Below, in pieces: positions 34,987 to 44,224 of a DNA stretch of 64,000 nucleotides. A program made the position numbers and the translations under genes. The notes under the pieces were generated by a model. The model ran no database searches. It was not told the origin of the DNA and saw only the letters and a list, made by a program, of their open reading frames with translations. Every line of letters starts with the position of its first letter. Position 1 is the stretch's first letter. The DNA is from Pseudomonas sp. MWU13-2100 (lineage in GTDB: Bacteria > Pseudomonadota > Gammaproteobacteria > Pseudomonadales > Pseudomonadaceae), in assembly GCF_023242365.1 (NCBI RefSeq), contig NZ_JALLIX010000011.1, forward strand, positions 90,719 through 154,718, given 5' to 3'.

Positions 34987-36282
34987 ATGGACGTCACCGC
35001 AACCCTGAGCTTGGGCGATCCGCTGGAACCCGCACGCAAGGCCACCGCGCAGATGCTGCAAGAGCGCGAGCGCACCTTCTCCCTACCACAACCGTTCTAC
35101 TCCGATGAGCGGCTGTTCGAAATCGATATGCAGGAAATCTTTCAGAAAGAGTGGTTGATCGCCGGCATGACCTGCGAAATCCCGACCAAGGGCAACTACA
35201 TGACCCTGCAGATCGGCAAGAACCCGATCATCGTGATTCGCGGCGCCGACGGCGTGGTCCACGCTTTCCACAACGTCTGCCGCCACCGCGGTTCGCGCTT
35301 GTGCACCAGCGACAAGGGCAAGGTCGCCAAGCTGGTCTGCCACTATCACCAGTGGACCTACGAGCTGGACGGTCGCCTGCTGTTCGCCGGTACCGAGATG
35401 GGCGCCGACTTCGACATGAAACAGTACGGCCTCAAGCCGGTGCATGTGAAGACCTCCGGTGGCTACATTTTCATCAGCCTGGCGGAAAACCCACCGGCCA
35501 TCGATGAGTTCCTGACGACCCTGAACCACTACATGGAACCCTACGACATGGAAAACACCAAGGTGGCGGTGCAAACCACCTTGATGGAAAAAGCCAACTG
35601 GAAGCTGGTGCTGGAGAACAACCGCGAGTGCTACCACTGCGGCGGCTCCCACCCGGAACTGCTGAAAACCCTGCTGGAGTGGGACGACGTCACCGACCCG
35701 CGCGCCGACCAGAAATTCAAAGACCATGTGGCCGAATGCACCGTGGCCTGGGAAGCCGAAAAGATCCCTTACGCCCATGCCAGCTTCGGCTTGCGTAACC
35801 GGATCGTGCGCATGCCGCTGCTCAAGGGCACCGTGTCCATGACCATGGACGGCAAGCAGGGCTGCAAGAAGCTGATGGGCCGGATCAAGAACCCGGACCT
35901 GGGTTCGATGCGCATCCTGCACCTGCCGCACTCGTGGAACCACTGCATGGGCGACCACATCATCGTGTTCACCGTGTGGCCGATCAGCGCCCAGGAAACC
36001 ATGGTCACCACCAAGTGGCTGGTGCACAAGGATGCGGTGGAAGGCGTCGACTATGACGTGGCGCGCATGCGTGAAGTCTGGGATGCGACCAACGACCAGG
36101 ACCGTCGCCTGGCCGAAGAAAACCAGCGCGGCATCAACTCCACGGCCTACCAGCCGGGCCCGTACTCCAAGACCTACGAGTTTGGCGTGGTCAACTTCGT
36201 GGATTGGTACAGCGAGCGGATGTTGAGCAACCTGGGGGCCGAGCCTGCACCGTACCTCAAGGGCGTGCCGGTGCACGGCTAA
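34987..36282 (+). CDS. gbcA: Glycine betaine monooxygenase oxygenase subunit
   Basis: The 431-residue Rieske non-haem iron oxygenase has the Rieske ligands CRHRGSRLC and CHYHQWTYE (about residues 98-126), and the mononuclear-iron segment LENNRECYHCGGSHPELL with the two histidines. It removes one methyl group from glycine betaine, giving dimethylglycine and formaldehyde. The ATG at 34987 gives MDVTATLSLGDPLEPARKAT. It is the entry to the betaine degradation series that continues with dgcAB and soxBDAG. Confidence 0.96.
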   Translation: MDVTATLSLGDPLEPARKATAQMLQERERTFSLPQPFYSDERLFEIDMQEIFQKEWLIAGMTCEIPTKGNYMTLQIGKNPIIVIRGADGVVHAFHNVCRHRGSRLCTSDKGKVAKLVCHYHQWTYELDGRLLFAGTEMGADFDMKQYGLKPVHVKTSGGYIFISLAENPPAIDEFLTTLNHYMEPYDMENTKVAVQTTLMEKANWKLVLENNRECYHCGGSHPELLKTLLEWDDVTDPRADQKFKDHVAECTVAWEAEKIPYAHASFGLRNRIVRMPLLKGTVSMTMDGKQGCKKLMGRIKNPDLGSMRILHLPHSWNHCMGDHIIVFTVWPISAQETMVTTKWLVHKDAVEGVDYDVARMREVWDATNDQDRRLAEENQRGINSTAYQPGPYSKTYEFGVVNFVDWYSERMLSNLGAEPAPYLKGVPVHG

Positions 36283-36291
36283 GAGCAACAG

Positions 36292-36387
36292 CTTCGCGGG
36301 CAAGCTCCGCTCCCACAGGGGTTTTGTGATCGGTCGCAAAACTGCGGTACGACACAGACCCTGTGGGAGCGGAGCTTGCCCGCGAAG
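36292..36387. repeat. REP palindrome pair
   Basis: CTTCGCGGGCAAGCTCCGCT and its inverted copy AGCGGAGCTTGCCCGCGAAG lie between gbcA and the convergent metallophosphoesterase gene. Confidence 0.85.
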
Positions 36388-36410
36388 ACGCCGGTACAGT
36401 CAACACAAGT

Positions 36411-37655
36411 CTACCCGTGAGACGACCACCTCACCGACCCATCCTCGCCAATAAACTCCTCGATAATATTCTCCCCGCTCAACCGCACCTTCACGTACCC
36501 ATTGAGCACCCGCTCCGGGTAATCGGCGTCCCGGGCATTCTGCCCTTCGGAAAACAGCACCCGCTCATTGCCATCCAGCTCGCTGGTCACGCCATAGGGA
36601 ATCGCCCCGTGCCCGGCACAACGCGCCTTCAGCCCAGCCTGCTCGGCATAGACAATCCCGTTGTGCAGGTGTCCCCAATACCAGTAATCCGGCACCCGCC
36701 CCAGCGCCTCGCAAACCGGCTGGTACAGGGGTGTCTGTGCCTTCGCGCCAATGTCGAAGCCCTGGTGATGACTGAGCACCATCAGCTTCTTGCGCTTGGG
36801 CAGACTTTGCATCCACTGGATCTGCGCATCATTGAGCGCACCGTCCATATAGAGATTCATCGCATCCGAGGCATAAGCCGAATCCAGGCCGACAATCAGC
36901 CAGTCGTCGTTGTACAGCGCGAAGTAGCTGGTGCCCTGCTGTACCGGGAAGCGCGCCTTGAGCTCGGCGAAGTAGCCGTGGGCACCGCTGTACATCTCAT
37001 GATTGGAATTCAGGGTGAACGAGCCGAACTTGCCATGGGGCCAGCCGCGCATGTCGACGTTTTCCTGGGAACCGGTGCCGGCGTAATAGACATCCCCCAG
37101 GTGAATGCTGAAATCCGCCTCGTCCAGTTGCATCAAACGAGCAACGCTGACCGCCGGGGCATGGCTGTCGAACGGCCCCGTTCCCCAGTCGCCGGCAATG
37201 GTCAGCAGTACGTCGTCCTGCATCTTGATCAGCGCCGGTGTGGTACCGAAAGGCGCGTGATGACGCAGGTTCTCGATCCACTTGATCAGCGCCTCGCTCC
37301 AGAGCAGGTCCAGCAGCTCCCATTTGCGGCAACCCAGCAGGCTGCCGTCCTTGAGTACCAGCGTCGGCAGGTCAACCTCCGATTGCGGCAAGGGCGCGGC
37401 GTTGCCCAGATGCAGGATCGACAGGCCATGTGACAGTTCCCAGGGTACGGCCGGCTCGTCGGCGGGCAAGTCGCCGTGTTCGATGACGTACTGCGCCTGG
37501 TCGTGGCCACGCTGGAGCAGACGCTGGATGACCTGGAAGTCCTCGGGCTCGATCTCGCTGGTGAGCTTTTTCCAGGACAACTCCATCCGGGCTTTAAGAC
37601 CGCCGAGGCGGACGCGGATTTTCGCAAGTTCAAGTTCCAGATGCGGCAAGTTCAT
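36411..37655 (-). CDS. Metallophosphoesterase of the calcineurin-like family
   Basis: The 414-residue protein has the dimetal motifs of calcineurin-like phosphoesterases: AGDWGTG (a D-x-G/H variant), IHLGDVYYAGTG (GD), NSNHEMYSG (GNH(D/E)-like), LSHHQGFD, and YWYWGHLHNGIVY (the G-H-x-H). The N-terminal ~110 residues are extra and helical. No signal peptide is present. It lies 10 bp after the RoxA-like gene and is likely co-transcribed with it. Substrate unknown; NSNHE in place of GNHE is slightly unusual. Confidence 0.82.
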   Translation of the reverse strand: MNLPHLELELAKIRVRLGGLKARMELSWKKLTSEIEPEDFQVIQRLLQRGHDQAQYVIEHGDLPADEPAVPWELSHGLSILHLGNAAPLPQSEVDLPTLVLKDGSLLGCRKWELLDLLWSEALIKWIENLRHHAPFGTTPALIKMQDDVLLTIAGDWGTGPFDSHAPAVSVARLMQLDEADFSIHLGDVYYAGTGSQENVDMRGWPHGKFGSFTLNSNHEMYSGAHGYFAELKARFPVQQGTSYFALYNDDWLIVGLDSAYASDAMNLYMDGALNDAQIQWMQSLPKRKKLMVLSHHQGFDIGAKAQTPLYQPVCEALGRVPDYWYWGHLHNGIVYAEQAGLKARCAGHGAIPYGVTSELDGNERVLFSEGQNARDADYPERVLNGYVKVRLSGENIIEEFIGEDGSVRWSSHG

Positions 37656-37665
37656 GGCTGTCTCC

Positions 37666-39534
37666 CTACAACGTCTTCATGAATTCGATCAGCGCCCACT
37701 TCTCGGCGTCGGTAAGTTGGGTCCCGTACAGGTGACCACTGTTGTGGTTGCCTTCCAGACGGGTGTCATACCTGAAGTAGCTCGGTGCCTGGACCAGCGG
37801 GCCGCTGGTGACGAAACCGACCTTGACCGGGTCGTAGACATCAGAGCCGGTGTTGAACACCACCGGGCGTTTGTCCGGCGTCTGCAGCAGGTCCCAGAGG
37901 CTCGGCACCGAGCCGTTGTGCAGGTACGGCGCGCGCATCCAGATGCCGTCGGTGGGGGTATTGCTGTAGCTCTGGGTCTTGCGGTAGGCGTTGAAATCGA
38001 AGGGTGGTTTCTTGAACCCATGGAACGCCTGCACCAGGCCGACGGTGAAGGAGTCCAGACGATGGGGGTCGGTACCCAGTTGGTCGATTTGGGTGGTGAC
38101 CTGGCCAGTATCGGCCTTGCCGAACTCATGGCAGCCCGCGCAGTTGTTGTCCCAGAGCGGCTTGCCCTGGGCCACCCGCGCCTGATCCAGGGCGAACGGC
38201 CAGGCCGGCGGCTGGGTGCCAAGCAGCCAGTGGGTGACCCGGTTGAAACTCTCCGGCAGCACCGACTGCGGCGTCGCGCCCACGGCCATGGCGGCGGCGT
38301 AGTTGCGCTCATGGATATCGTTGTTGTTGCCGTCCCAGTGCAGGTACAGCGATTCGCGCGGCTTCTGGTTCCAGATCTGCGGCAGGTCGACGGTGCCGAT
38401 GGTCGAGTCATCCGGGAAACCGAAGACCACCATCTTGGTCGGGTTGAAGGTGTCCGTGCGCCCCGGCCCCTGTGCCGGCCGCAGTTTCTGCCAGGCATAG
38501 GCCTGCTTTTGCTTGAGCAACGCGCTCTTGGCCATGGGGATGATCAGATAGCGGTTGTACAAGCCCTCGAAGAAGCCCAGTTGGAACTTGGCGTTGATCG
38601 CCGTCATCACCGCGTCGGTGGTGAATTTCGGGTCGCTGGCGCAATCGTAGGCGAACCACTGGAAGGCTTGCAGTTGCAGGGTATTGGCCGGCGCGGTGGC
38701 AATCGGTTTGGCCACATCACTCGCCGAGGCGCGGTAGGAGCCGGTGTGGCACAACGCGCAGTTGGGCTCCACGGTCGGGTAGCCGATCTGCCGCTTGGCC
38801 ATGCCGATGGGCAGGTCGCGACCGTTTTCATAGAGAAAGCCGAACGCCTCCCAGCCACCCGGCTTGGGCATTTTTTCCGGGCACATCTGCGGCAGCACGG
38901 CAAACAGGTAATAGGGGATTCGCGCCTCGATGCCCAGACCGATGGCGGCGTACTTGAAGTGATCCTCGTCGGAAGCGAACTTCTCCTCGGGCACCACCCG
39001 CAGCATGTTGTACCAGGTCTCGTAGCCGATAAAACCCAGTACCAGCAGGGTGACCAGCAGGCCGACCCGGAAGCCGTGGCGCCGCCAACGGACTTCCCAA
39101 CCCTGGCACCAGGCATGCCAGCCGTCGACCAGCAGGGCCCAGGGCCGGTTGGCCGGTGTGCTGCCCATGTAGAGCGTGACGCCCAGCAGCAGGAACATGC
39201 TCAGGTCGCCATAGAGCATGGGCACGAACACCGTAGGGGTGTTGTTGGTCTCGATCAGGTAGATCCAGAACGCCACGGCGACCAGCCGGCTCAAGACGCA
39301 TAACCAGGAGTGGATCACGAAGCGCGGGGCGTTGAAGCCCGACGGCATGTAGAACAGGCTGATCCCCACCAGCAACATGCCGGCGTTTTCCAGCCAGGGG
39401 TCCGAGAGCACCGGCGGCAGGCCAACCACCGAGGTCAGCAGCGCCGGGGCGAACAGGGCAGGCAGTGCGAACACCATGTTCATCACGATGCCTATCCAGA
39501 TAAAGCGTTGAAACCAGCGGATGTAATTGTCCAT
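37666..39534 (-). CDS. Membrane-anchored dihaem c-type cytochrome, RoxA-like
   Basis: The 622-residue protein begins with about four membrane helices (residues ~10-130) plus one near 155-175, then an extracytoplasmic part with two haem c sites, CALCH at 259 and CAGCH at 465. The second half has the MauG/RoxA-type blocks GIWMRAPYLHNGSVPSLWDL and RPVVFNTGSDVYDPVKVGFV. The ~206-residue spacing of the haems resembles the rubber oxygenase RoxA family. Unlike RoxA it is tethered by a multi-helix domain instead of a simple signal peptide. Its neighbours (GMC oxidoreductase fusion, metallophosphoesterase) suggest oxidative attack on a lipid or terpenoid; this is inference. Confidence 0.78.
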   Translation of the reverse strand: MDNYIRWFQRFIWIGIVMNMVFALPALFAPALLTSVVGLPPVLSDPWLENAGMLLVGISLFYMPSGFNAPRFVIHSWLCVLSRLVAVAFWIYLIETNNTPTVFVPMLYGDLSMFLLLGVTLYMGSTPANRPWALLVDGWHAWCQGWEVRWRRHGFRVGLLVTLLVLGFIGYETWYNMLRVVPEEKFASDEDHFKYAAIGLGIEARIPYYLFAVLPQMCPEKMPKPGGWEAFGFLYENGRDLPIGMAKRQIGYPTVEPNCALCHTGSYRASASDVAKPIATAPANTLQLQAFQWFAYDCASDPKFTTDAVMTAINAKFQLGFFEGLYNRYLIIPMAKSALLKQKQAYAWQKLRPAQGPGRTDTFNPTKMVVFGFPDDSTIGTVDLPQIWNQKPRESLYLHWDGNNNDIHERNYAAAMAVGATPQSVLPESFNRVTHWLLGTQPPAWPFALDQARVAQGKPLWDNNCAGCHEFGKADTGQVTTQIDQLGTDPHRLDSFTVGLVQAFHGFKKPPFDFNAYRKTQSYSNTPTDGIWMRAPYLHNGSVPSLWDLLQTPDKRPVVFNTGSDVYDPVKVGFVTSGPLVQAPSYFRYDTRLEGNHNSGHLYGTQLTDAEKWALIEFMKTL

Positions 39535-39580
39535 ATCACCCTTCCTTGTTATGCAGGAGCACCCTTCTGCTTGCGGCCAA

Positions 39581-39637
39581 CGGGTTAACTTGTGGCAACC
39601 GGGCTGACTTGTGGCGAGCCGGCTAACTTGTGGCGAC
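39581..39637. repeat. Three-copy 19-bp tandem repeat at a REP edge
   Basis: Units begin at 39581, 39600 and 39619, pattern CGGGCTAACTTGTGGCGAC with small changes. They run into a REP unit of the GTGGCGA/GGCTTGCCC class. Confidence 0.8.
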
Positions 39638-39724
39638 CGGGCTTGCCCGCGTTGGGGCGCGAAGCGGCCCTAAAACCTGCAATCGCGTTTTGTCTGGTAA
39701 AACGGGGCAAGCCCCCTCGCCACA
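39638..39724. repeat. REP pair, partly degenerate
   Basis: CGGGCTTGCCCGCG at the left and GGGGCAAGCCCCCTCGCCAC at the right, between the GMC fusion and the RoxA-like gene. Confidence 0.7.
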
Positions 39725-39777
39725 ACCACAAGTAAGCCTGCACACCACAACAAGCTCGCTCACCACAGGTGCCGGCC

Positions 39778-42700
39778 TCAGCCCAGCGCGGTTTTCTCCA
39801 GATGTTCAAGGATCAGCGGATACACATCGACCACCGCGTTCTTGCCGAACATGCAATCGATATGGCCATAACCCGGCACCACATGGCGGCTGAACAACTC
39901 GGGGCCATGCAGGCCGACCAGTCGGTCATAGGTCTTCTCCGTGCTTTCCGGCAAATAGCACTGGTTGTCGGCACCACTGATAAAACAGATCGGCAACTGC
40001 AGCCGGCTGAAATGCGGCATGTAGACATCGTTGCCCTTGAAGTCCACCAGATGCCCCTTGCGGCAGATCAGCGCCAGGTGTTCGAAGGTCTGGATATTTG
40101 ATTGGCCGAACAGTTCGTGCAGGTTGTCGTGCAGGGTTTCGTTGAGGGTGTCGTGGCGGTACAGCGAGGCGTACATGAAGGTGATCCGGTGACAGACCGG
40201 GTTGGTGCAATAACCCTGGGCCTCGATCCGCGCATAGACATTGAGCGCCTTGTCATAGAGTTTGTTGAACCGGCTCTCCTTGCTGTCGGCGTAGGCGGTC
40301 AGCGACTTGATGCCCACCGCGTCGAGCATCCCCGGCAGGTGCAGGCCGGCCTTGATTCCGGTGGCCGTGGCCACCACCGTGTCCGCGGCAATCTGCGAGC
40401 AGACCACCGAGCGCACATCCTGCAGCCCCGCCAGCAACGACATGAAGAAAGTCGTGGCGCCGTAGCAATGCACCACGCACTGCACGTCCAGCGCGCCGGT
40501 GGCCTGGCGAATCTGCGCGATGGCCGCCTTGTAGTCGTACTGGGCGATCTGGTCGCCGTTCCACTCGTGTTTGCTCGCCGGCAACAGGATGCTGACCCGA
40601 AAATCCAGCAACCAGACGTCATAGTCGTGCTTGCACAGGTACTCCAGCAAGTTGGTCTGGATGGTGTCGGTGGAGAAGATATTCGAGCCCACGCCCAAAC
40701 CGTGTACCAGCATCACCGGCCCCTTGCTGCCGGCCTGGTAGCGGGTCAGACGCAGTTGCACCGTGTCTTCGGTCTCGAAGAAATGCACGGTCGGCACCGG
40801 CGCATCCAGCGGCCGCTTGTGCCGGGGTGGCGCATCCGGGTTGAAGTAGATATCGCCGGCAAACACCCCACCGTAGCTTTCCCAGAGGATCCCGGCGAAG
40901 AACTTGCCGAAACGCGCCAGGGCCTCGATCCGCTCGCGTTCGTTGCGCGCATTGAGCACCTTCATGGTGGTCATCTGCTTGGCGAAGTCGGCGGGCTTGA
41001 TATGCATGACCCCGGAGCCGATCACCGCGCCGGTCTTGTTCGGGCCTTGATAAAGGGTGACGTAGAGGGTGCTGGTGTCCGGCCAGATATTCAGCACGCC
41101 GTTGTCTTCGGGCACGGTCTTGAAGGCACTGAAGTAATAGTCGCGACCGTCCTCGGCAGTCAGCTTCATGTCATAGTTCATATGGCGCACGCCGACCTGC
41201 TGCTGGTACTGCTCGAACAGGTTGAACACGCCGTTGCTGGCGGTCAGCGGATAAGGCGACAGCGCCGGGGCATTGAGGGTGCCGACCAGGGTCGCGGCAT
41301 GCTCCGGCTCCTTGATCAGGCGATTGAGGTCGTTGCCAGTGATGGTCAGGGTGAACTCAATAGGCGAGTTCTGCGCCTCGCCGCTCTTGGCGGCGGCCTG
41401 GTAGACCGCCAGGTCAGTACCCTGGGGCTGGGTGAAGTCCTTGGAAAAATAGCCCTTCATGGTTTCGGTGAACTGCACCCCCAGGGTCGGTGGCGCCACC
41501 GGTTTGCGCGGCGCCGACGGCAGGCGGTAGTCGATGACCCAGCCGCGATCGGCGGCCAGCAGGCCCATGTTGCGCTCGCTGACCGCCGAGATGGTCAGCA
41601 GCGGGTTGACCGCCAGCGAGGTCGGAATCACCGCCCCATCGGTCACATACAACCCCGGATAGACCGCATCGCCGTGGCTCCCGCTGAACACCTGCCCCTT
41701 GTGGTTGACCACGCCCTGCGCGGCGTCCTCACCCATCACGCAGCCACCCAATGGGTGCACCGAGACAATGCTGTGCTTGAGCAGCTGGGTCCAGATCGGG
41801 TTCGGCACCCAGACCCCGCCCAGGGCCTTGGTCGACTGATGCAGGCGCGCGTTACCGAGTTTGAAGTTTTCCTGCTCGCCCACCCCAGGCCAGTCGATGC
41901 GCAGCTGATCCTTGTCGTCCAGCAGCATGCGGCCCTTGCCGTCGTCATGGCTCATGATCAGGTAGGTCTGCATATTGTGCAGCGCACCGTAATACGGACC
42001 GCGCAGAAAACTTTCCGCCTCGCGGGCCTTGTAGTGCAGTTCGGCGCTGACGCCCTTGTCGGTAGCCTCGCCGATCATCCCGGCAAACCCGGCCATGGCC
42101 GGCACCATGGGCCGCCCCAGCGCGCCCGGGATCGAGCCCTCTTCAATCACCATGCGGCTGCGCCAGTCACCCTCGGTGCGCAGGTCGATGATCGAGGTGA
42201 TACACGGCCCGACCGGCTCCATCTCCTTGGCCGAGTGGGCACCAAAACCGATGCCGTTGATGGTCTGTTCGCAATTGTGGCCGAAACCGAGGATATCGCC
42301 GTTGCCGCTCATGTTTTCGCCAAGCTGGTCGGACATCGGCACGCCTTTGCTGCGCGAGCGCAGGAGAATTTCCGTGGAGCCCAGGGTGCCGGCGGAGACC
42401 ACCACGATGTTGGCCCTGACGAACAGGGTGGGTGCCGAGAATTTTTCCCGGCCACTGTCCAGGTACTGGAAGTGCACGATCCAACCGTCACCGTCGCGCT
42501 CCAGATGCCGCACCTCAGCCTGGCAGAAAATCTCCGCACCGTGGTTCCAGGCATCCGGCAGGTAGTTCATCAAGGTGGTGTTCTTGGCCTTGTTGTTACA
42601 GCCCGAGACACAGTCGCCACACTGGTTGCACGGCAGTTGTTCGACGCCGACATGGTTGAGGTTGTTGGGCAGCTTGTCGAAGGTCACGTTGATCGGCGGG

Positions 42701-43230
42701 GTATAAAAATGCGCTGTTTCCTCGAGGTAATCCGCCGACTTGCGGTTGGCATCCAGCTTCGCCAGTTTCGGTCCGGAGGCCGGATACGGGTTGGGCTTGA
42801 GCATTTCCCGGGCCCGCGCATAACCTTCGGCGAGCAGCGTGTCACGGTGCTCGCGCACCGCCTGGGGCCAGCGCGGGTCATCGAAGACCCCCGGCTCCGG
42901 CTCCAGGGACACGTTGGCATTGATCAACGAAGTGCCGCCCAGGCCGCAACCGACCACCACGTTCTGCTGGGCATTGACGTGCAGGTCGAACAAACCGGTG
43001 CGCGAGCCGATATGACCGTCCGGGTCATGCACCTGCAACTCTTCCGTCGCCGCGACCATGGTGTTGGGGTACTCACCCGGCTGGATCTCGCGCCCGCGTT
43101 CCAGCAGGCAGACGCTCTTCCCGGCACGCGACAGACGCGACGCGGCAATACCGCCGCCGTAACCGGAGCCGATCACGATGACGTCGTAGCGTTCCTTGAT
43201 CTCACTGATGGATGTCGAAATCCGTGGCAT
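39778..43230 (-). CDS. GMC oxidoreductase fused to an alpha/beta hydrolase (cholesterol-oxidase-like)
   Basis: The 1150-residue protein has an N-terminal FAD-binding GMC oxidoreductase. The Rossmann motif is DVIVIGSGYGGGIAASRLSR; a Cys cluster CNQCGDCVSGCNNKAKN is typical of cholesterol-oxidase-like members; SVHPLGGCVMGEDA is near residue 490. A middle lipocalin-like beta region follows (~590-800). The C-terminal alpha/beta hydrolase has the oxyanion strand VMLVHGLGVGSN, a nucleophile elbow VVHCYGATTFF with Cys922 in place of Ser, the acid SGADNQC and the histidine GYGHIDC. The ATG at 43230 has GAGG 8 bp upstream. Such fusions probably oxidise and then hydrolyse sterol-like or long-chain substrates; substrate unknown. 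No signal peptide. Confidence 0.85.
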   Translation of the reverse strand: MPRISTSISEIKERYDVIVIGSGYGGGIAASRLSRAGKSVCLLERGREIQPGEYPNTMVAATEELQVHDPDGHIGSRTGLFDLHVNAQQNVVVGCGLGGTSLINANVSLEPEPGVFDDPRWPQAVREHRDTLLAEGYARAREMLKPNPYPASGPKLAKLDANRKSADYLEETAHFYTPPINVTFDKLPNNLNHVGVEQLPCNQCGDCVSGCNNKAKNTTLMNYLPDAWNHGAEIFCQAEVRHLERDGDGWIVHFQYLDSGREKFSAPTLFVRANIVVVSAGTLGSTEILLRSRSKGVPMSDQLGENMSGNGDILGFGHNCEQTINGIGFGAHSAKEMEPVGPCITSIIDLRTEGDWRSRMVIEEGSIPGALGRPMVPAMAGFAGMIGEATDKGVSAELHYKAREAESFLRGPYYGALHNMQTYLIMSHDDGKGRMLLDDKDQLRIDWPGVGEQENFKLGNARLHQSTKALGGVWVPNPIWTQLLKHSIVSVHPLGGCVMGEDAAQGVVNHKGQVFSGSHGDAVYPGLYVTDGAVIPTSLAVNPLLTISAVSERNMGLLAADRGWVIDYRLPSAPRKPVAPPTLGVQFTETMKGYFSKDFTQPQGTDLAVYQAAAKSGEAQNSPIEFTLTITGNDLNRLIKEPEHAATLVGTLNAPALSPYPLTASNGVFNLFEQYQQQVGVRHMNYDMKLTAEDGRDYYFSAFKTVPEDNGVLNIWPDTSTLYVTLYQGPNKTGAVIGSGVMHIKPADFAKQMTTMKVLNARNERERIEALARFGKFFAGILWESYGGVFAGDIYFNPDAPPRHKRPLDAPVPTVHFFETEDTVQLRLTRYQAGSKGPVMLVHGLGVGSNIFSTDTIQTNLLEYLCKHDYDVWLLDFRVSILLPASKHEWNGDQIAQYDYKAAIAQIRQATGALDVQCVVHCYGATTFFMSLLAGLQDVRSVVCSQIAADTVVATATGIKAGLHLPGMLDAVGIKSLTAYADSKESRFNKLYDKALNVYARIEAQGYCTNPVCHRITFMYASLYRHDTLNETLHDNLHELFGQSNIQTFEHLALICRKGHLVDFKGNDVYMPHFSRLQLPICFISGADNQCYLPESTEKTYDRLVGLHGPELFSRHVVPGYGHIDCMFGKNAVVDVYPLILEHLEKTALG

Positions 43231-43676
43231 GGTCATTTCCTCTATCAGGCTAGGTCGGGCAACTCTGCGATTGCCGCTACAGGGACGGACGGTGATGCAA
43301 CAAACGCACGCGCACGCGGGTTCTCCAGACAAGCCGGGCATGCAGGCGAAAAGATCGGGTGGCGCACAAGCGCCAGCTCAAGCGCTATAGGCGAGCGCGC
43401 TGATGGATGGCGTGGCGGTGAATGCGTCTGGGAACCAGGGCGCTGGCTCGGGCCGCGGCCTTGAGGCGGGCGGACGGCGGCGGACGGTACTGCGGTTGAC
43501 GACCCATCAAGCGCTCTCCCTGAACCTGATATGGATGCGAATAACGTTGTGCCCTTGTGCCATGAGTGAAGACTTTGAGCCGGGGGGTGTCAATAAACGC
43601 TCTTAGAACTGTATGAAATTTGATCTATAGCACTATGGGCTATAAGAACCGGGGCCTGGCGACCTTAGCGAACAAC

Positions 43677-43711
43677 TTATCCACAGATCCACCCACAGCA
43701 AATGTGGGCAA
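43677..43711. promoter_or_regulatory. Bipartite DnaA-box module (locus 2, copy 1)
   Basis: TTATCCACA at 43677-43685 and inverted TGTGGGCAA at 43703-43711; offset 26. The centre reads GATCCACCCACAGCAAA. Confidence 0.6.
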
Positions 43712-43859
43712 GTAGCGCTTTATGCACCGGTGGCGGCGATGGAATCTGAATAAAATCCGTGACTTATTCAGAAAGACCCGTTCTGGCAGCTATTGATCAG
43801 TTTTTGATCACATTGTTACAGGCCACGTGTTTAAAGGCCTACGCAGGACCGCGAACACC

Positions 43860-43894
43860 TTATCCACAGAACGGCCAACAGACTTTGTGTGCAA
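43860..43894. promoter_or_regulatory. Bipartite DnaA-box module (locus 2, copy 2)
   Basis: TTATCCACA at 43860-43868 and inverted TGTGTGCAA at 43886-43894; offset 26. The centre has GAACGGCCAACAGACTT. Confidence 0.6.
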
Positions 43895-44052
43895 GTCAGG
43901 GGTTTTCTCATGTCTCTGTGGAAAACCGCTGAAAGCCACGAGATATGAAGCTTACAGGCCGATCAAAGGCCGCAAAAAACACATTTGTATATTTTTTTGA
44001 TCAAACACCTACAAGCCATATAAAACAAGGCTCGTAGAGGACAGCGAACATC

Positions 44053-44087
44053 TTATCCACAAATACGCCAACAGACTTTGTTAACAA
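44053..44087. promoter_or_regulatory. Bipartite DnaA-box module (locus 2, copy 3)
   Basis: TTATCCACA at 44053-44061 and inverted TGTTAACAA at 44079-44087; offset 26. The centre CCAACAGACTT is shared with copy 2. Confidence 0.6.
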
Positions 44088-44118
44088 GTCCGCGCCCGAG
44101 CGAAACCCGGCAACGCCC

Positions 44119-44127
44119 TTATCCACA
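44119..44127. promoter_or_regulatory. Single DnaA box
   Basis: A perfect TTATCCACA without the inverted partner at the 26-bp position. Confidence 0.5.
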
Positions 44128-44224
44128 TAAAAATTCCAATAAAAACCGTCAGTTAGGTTGATCATTTTTCGTACGAAGGGCTACAGGCGTTGATTTACAT
44201 AGGCTGCAGCCATGCACGAACACC

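Noticed and set aside
40102..43464. Very long open frame on the plus strand opposite the GMC fusion
   Set aside because: High GC leaves the antisense frame open by codon bias; its translation is rich in Arg/His/Gln with no domain, while the minus-strand protein has clear motifs.
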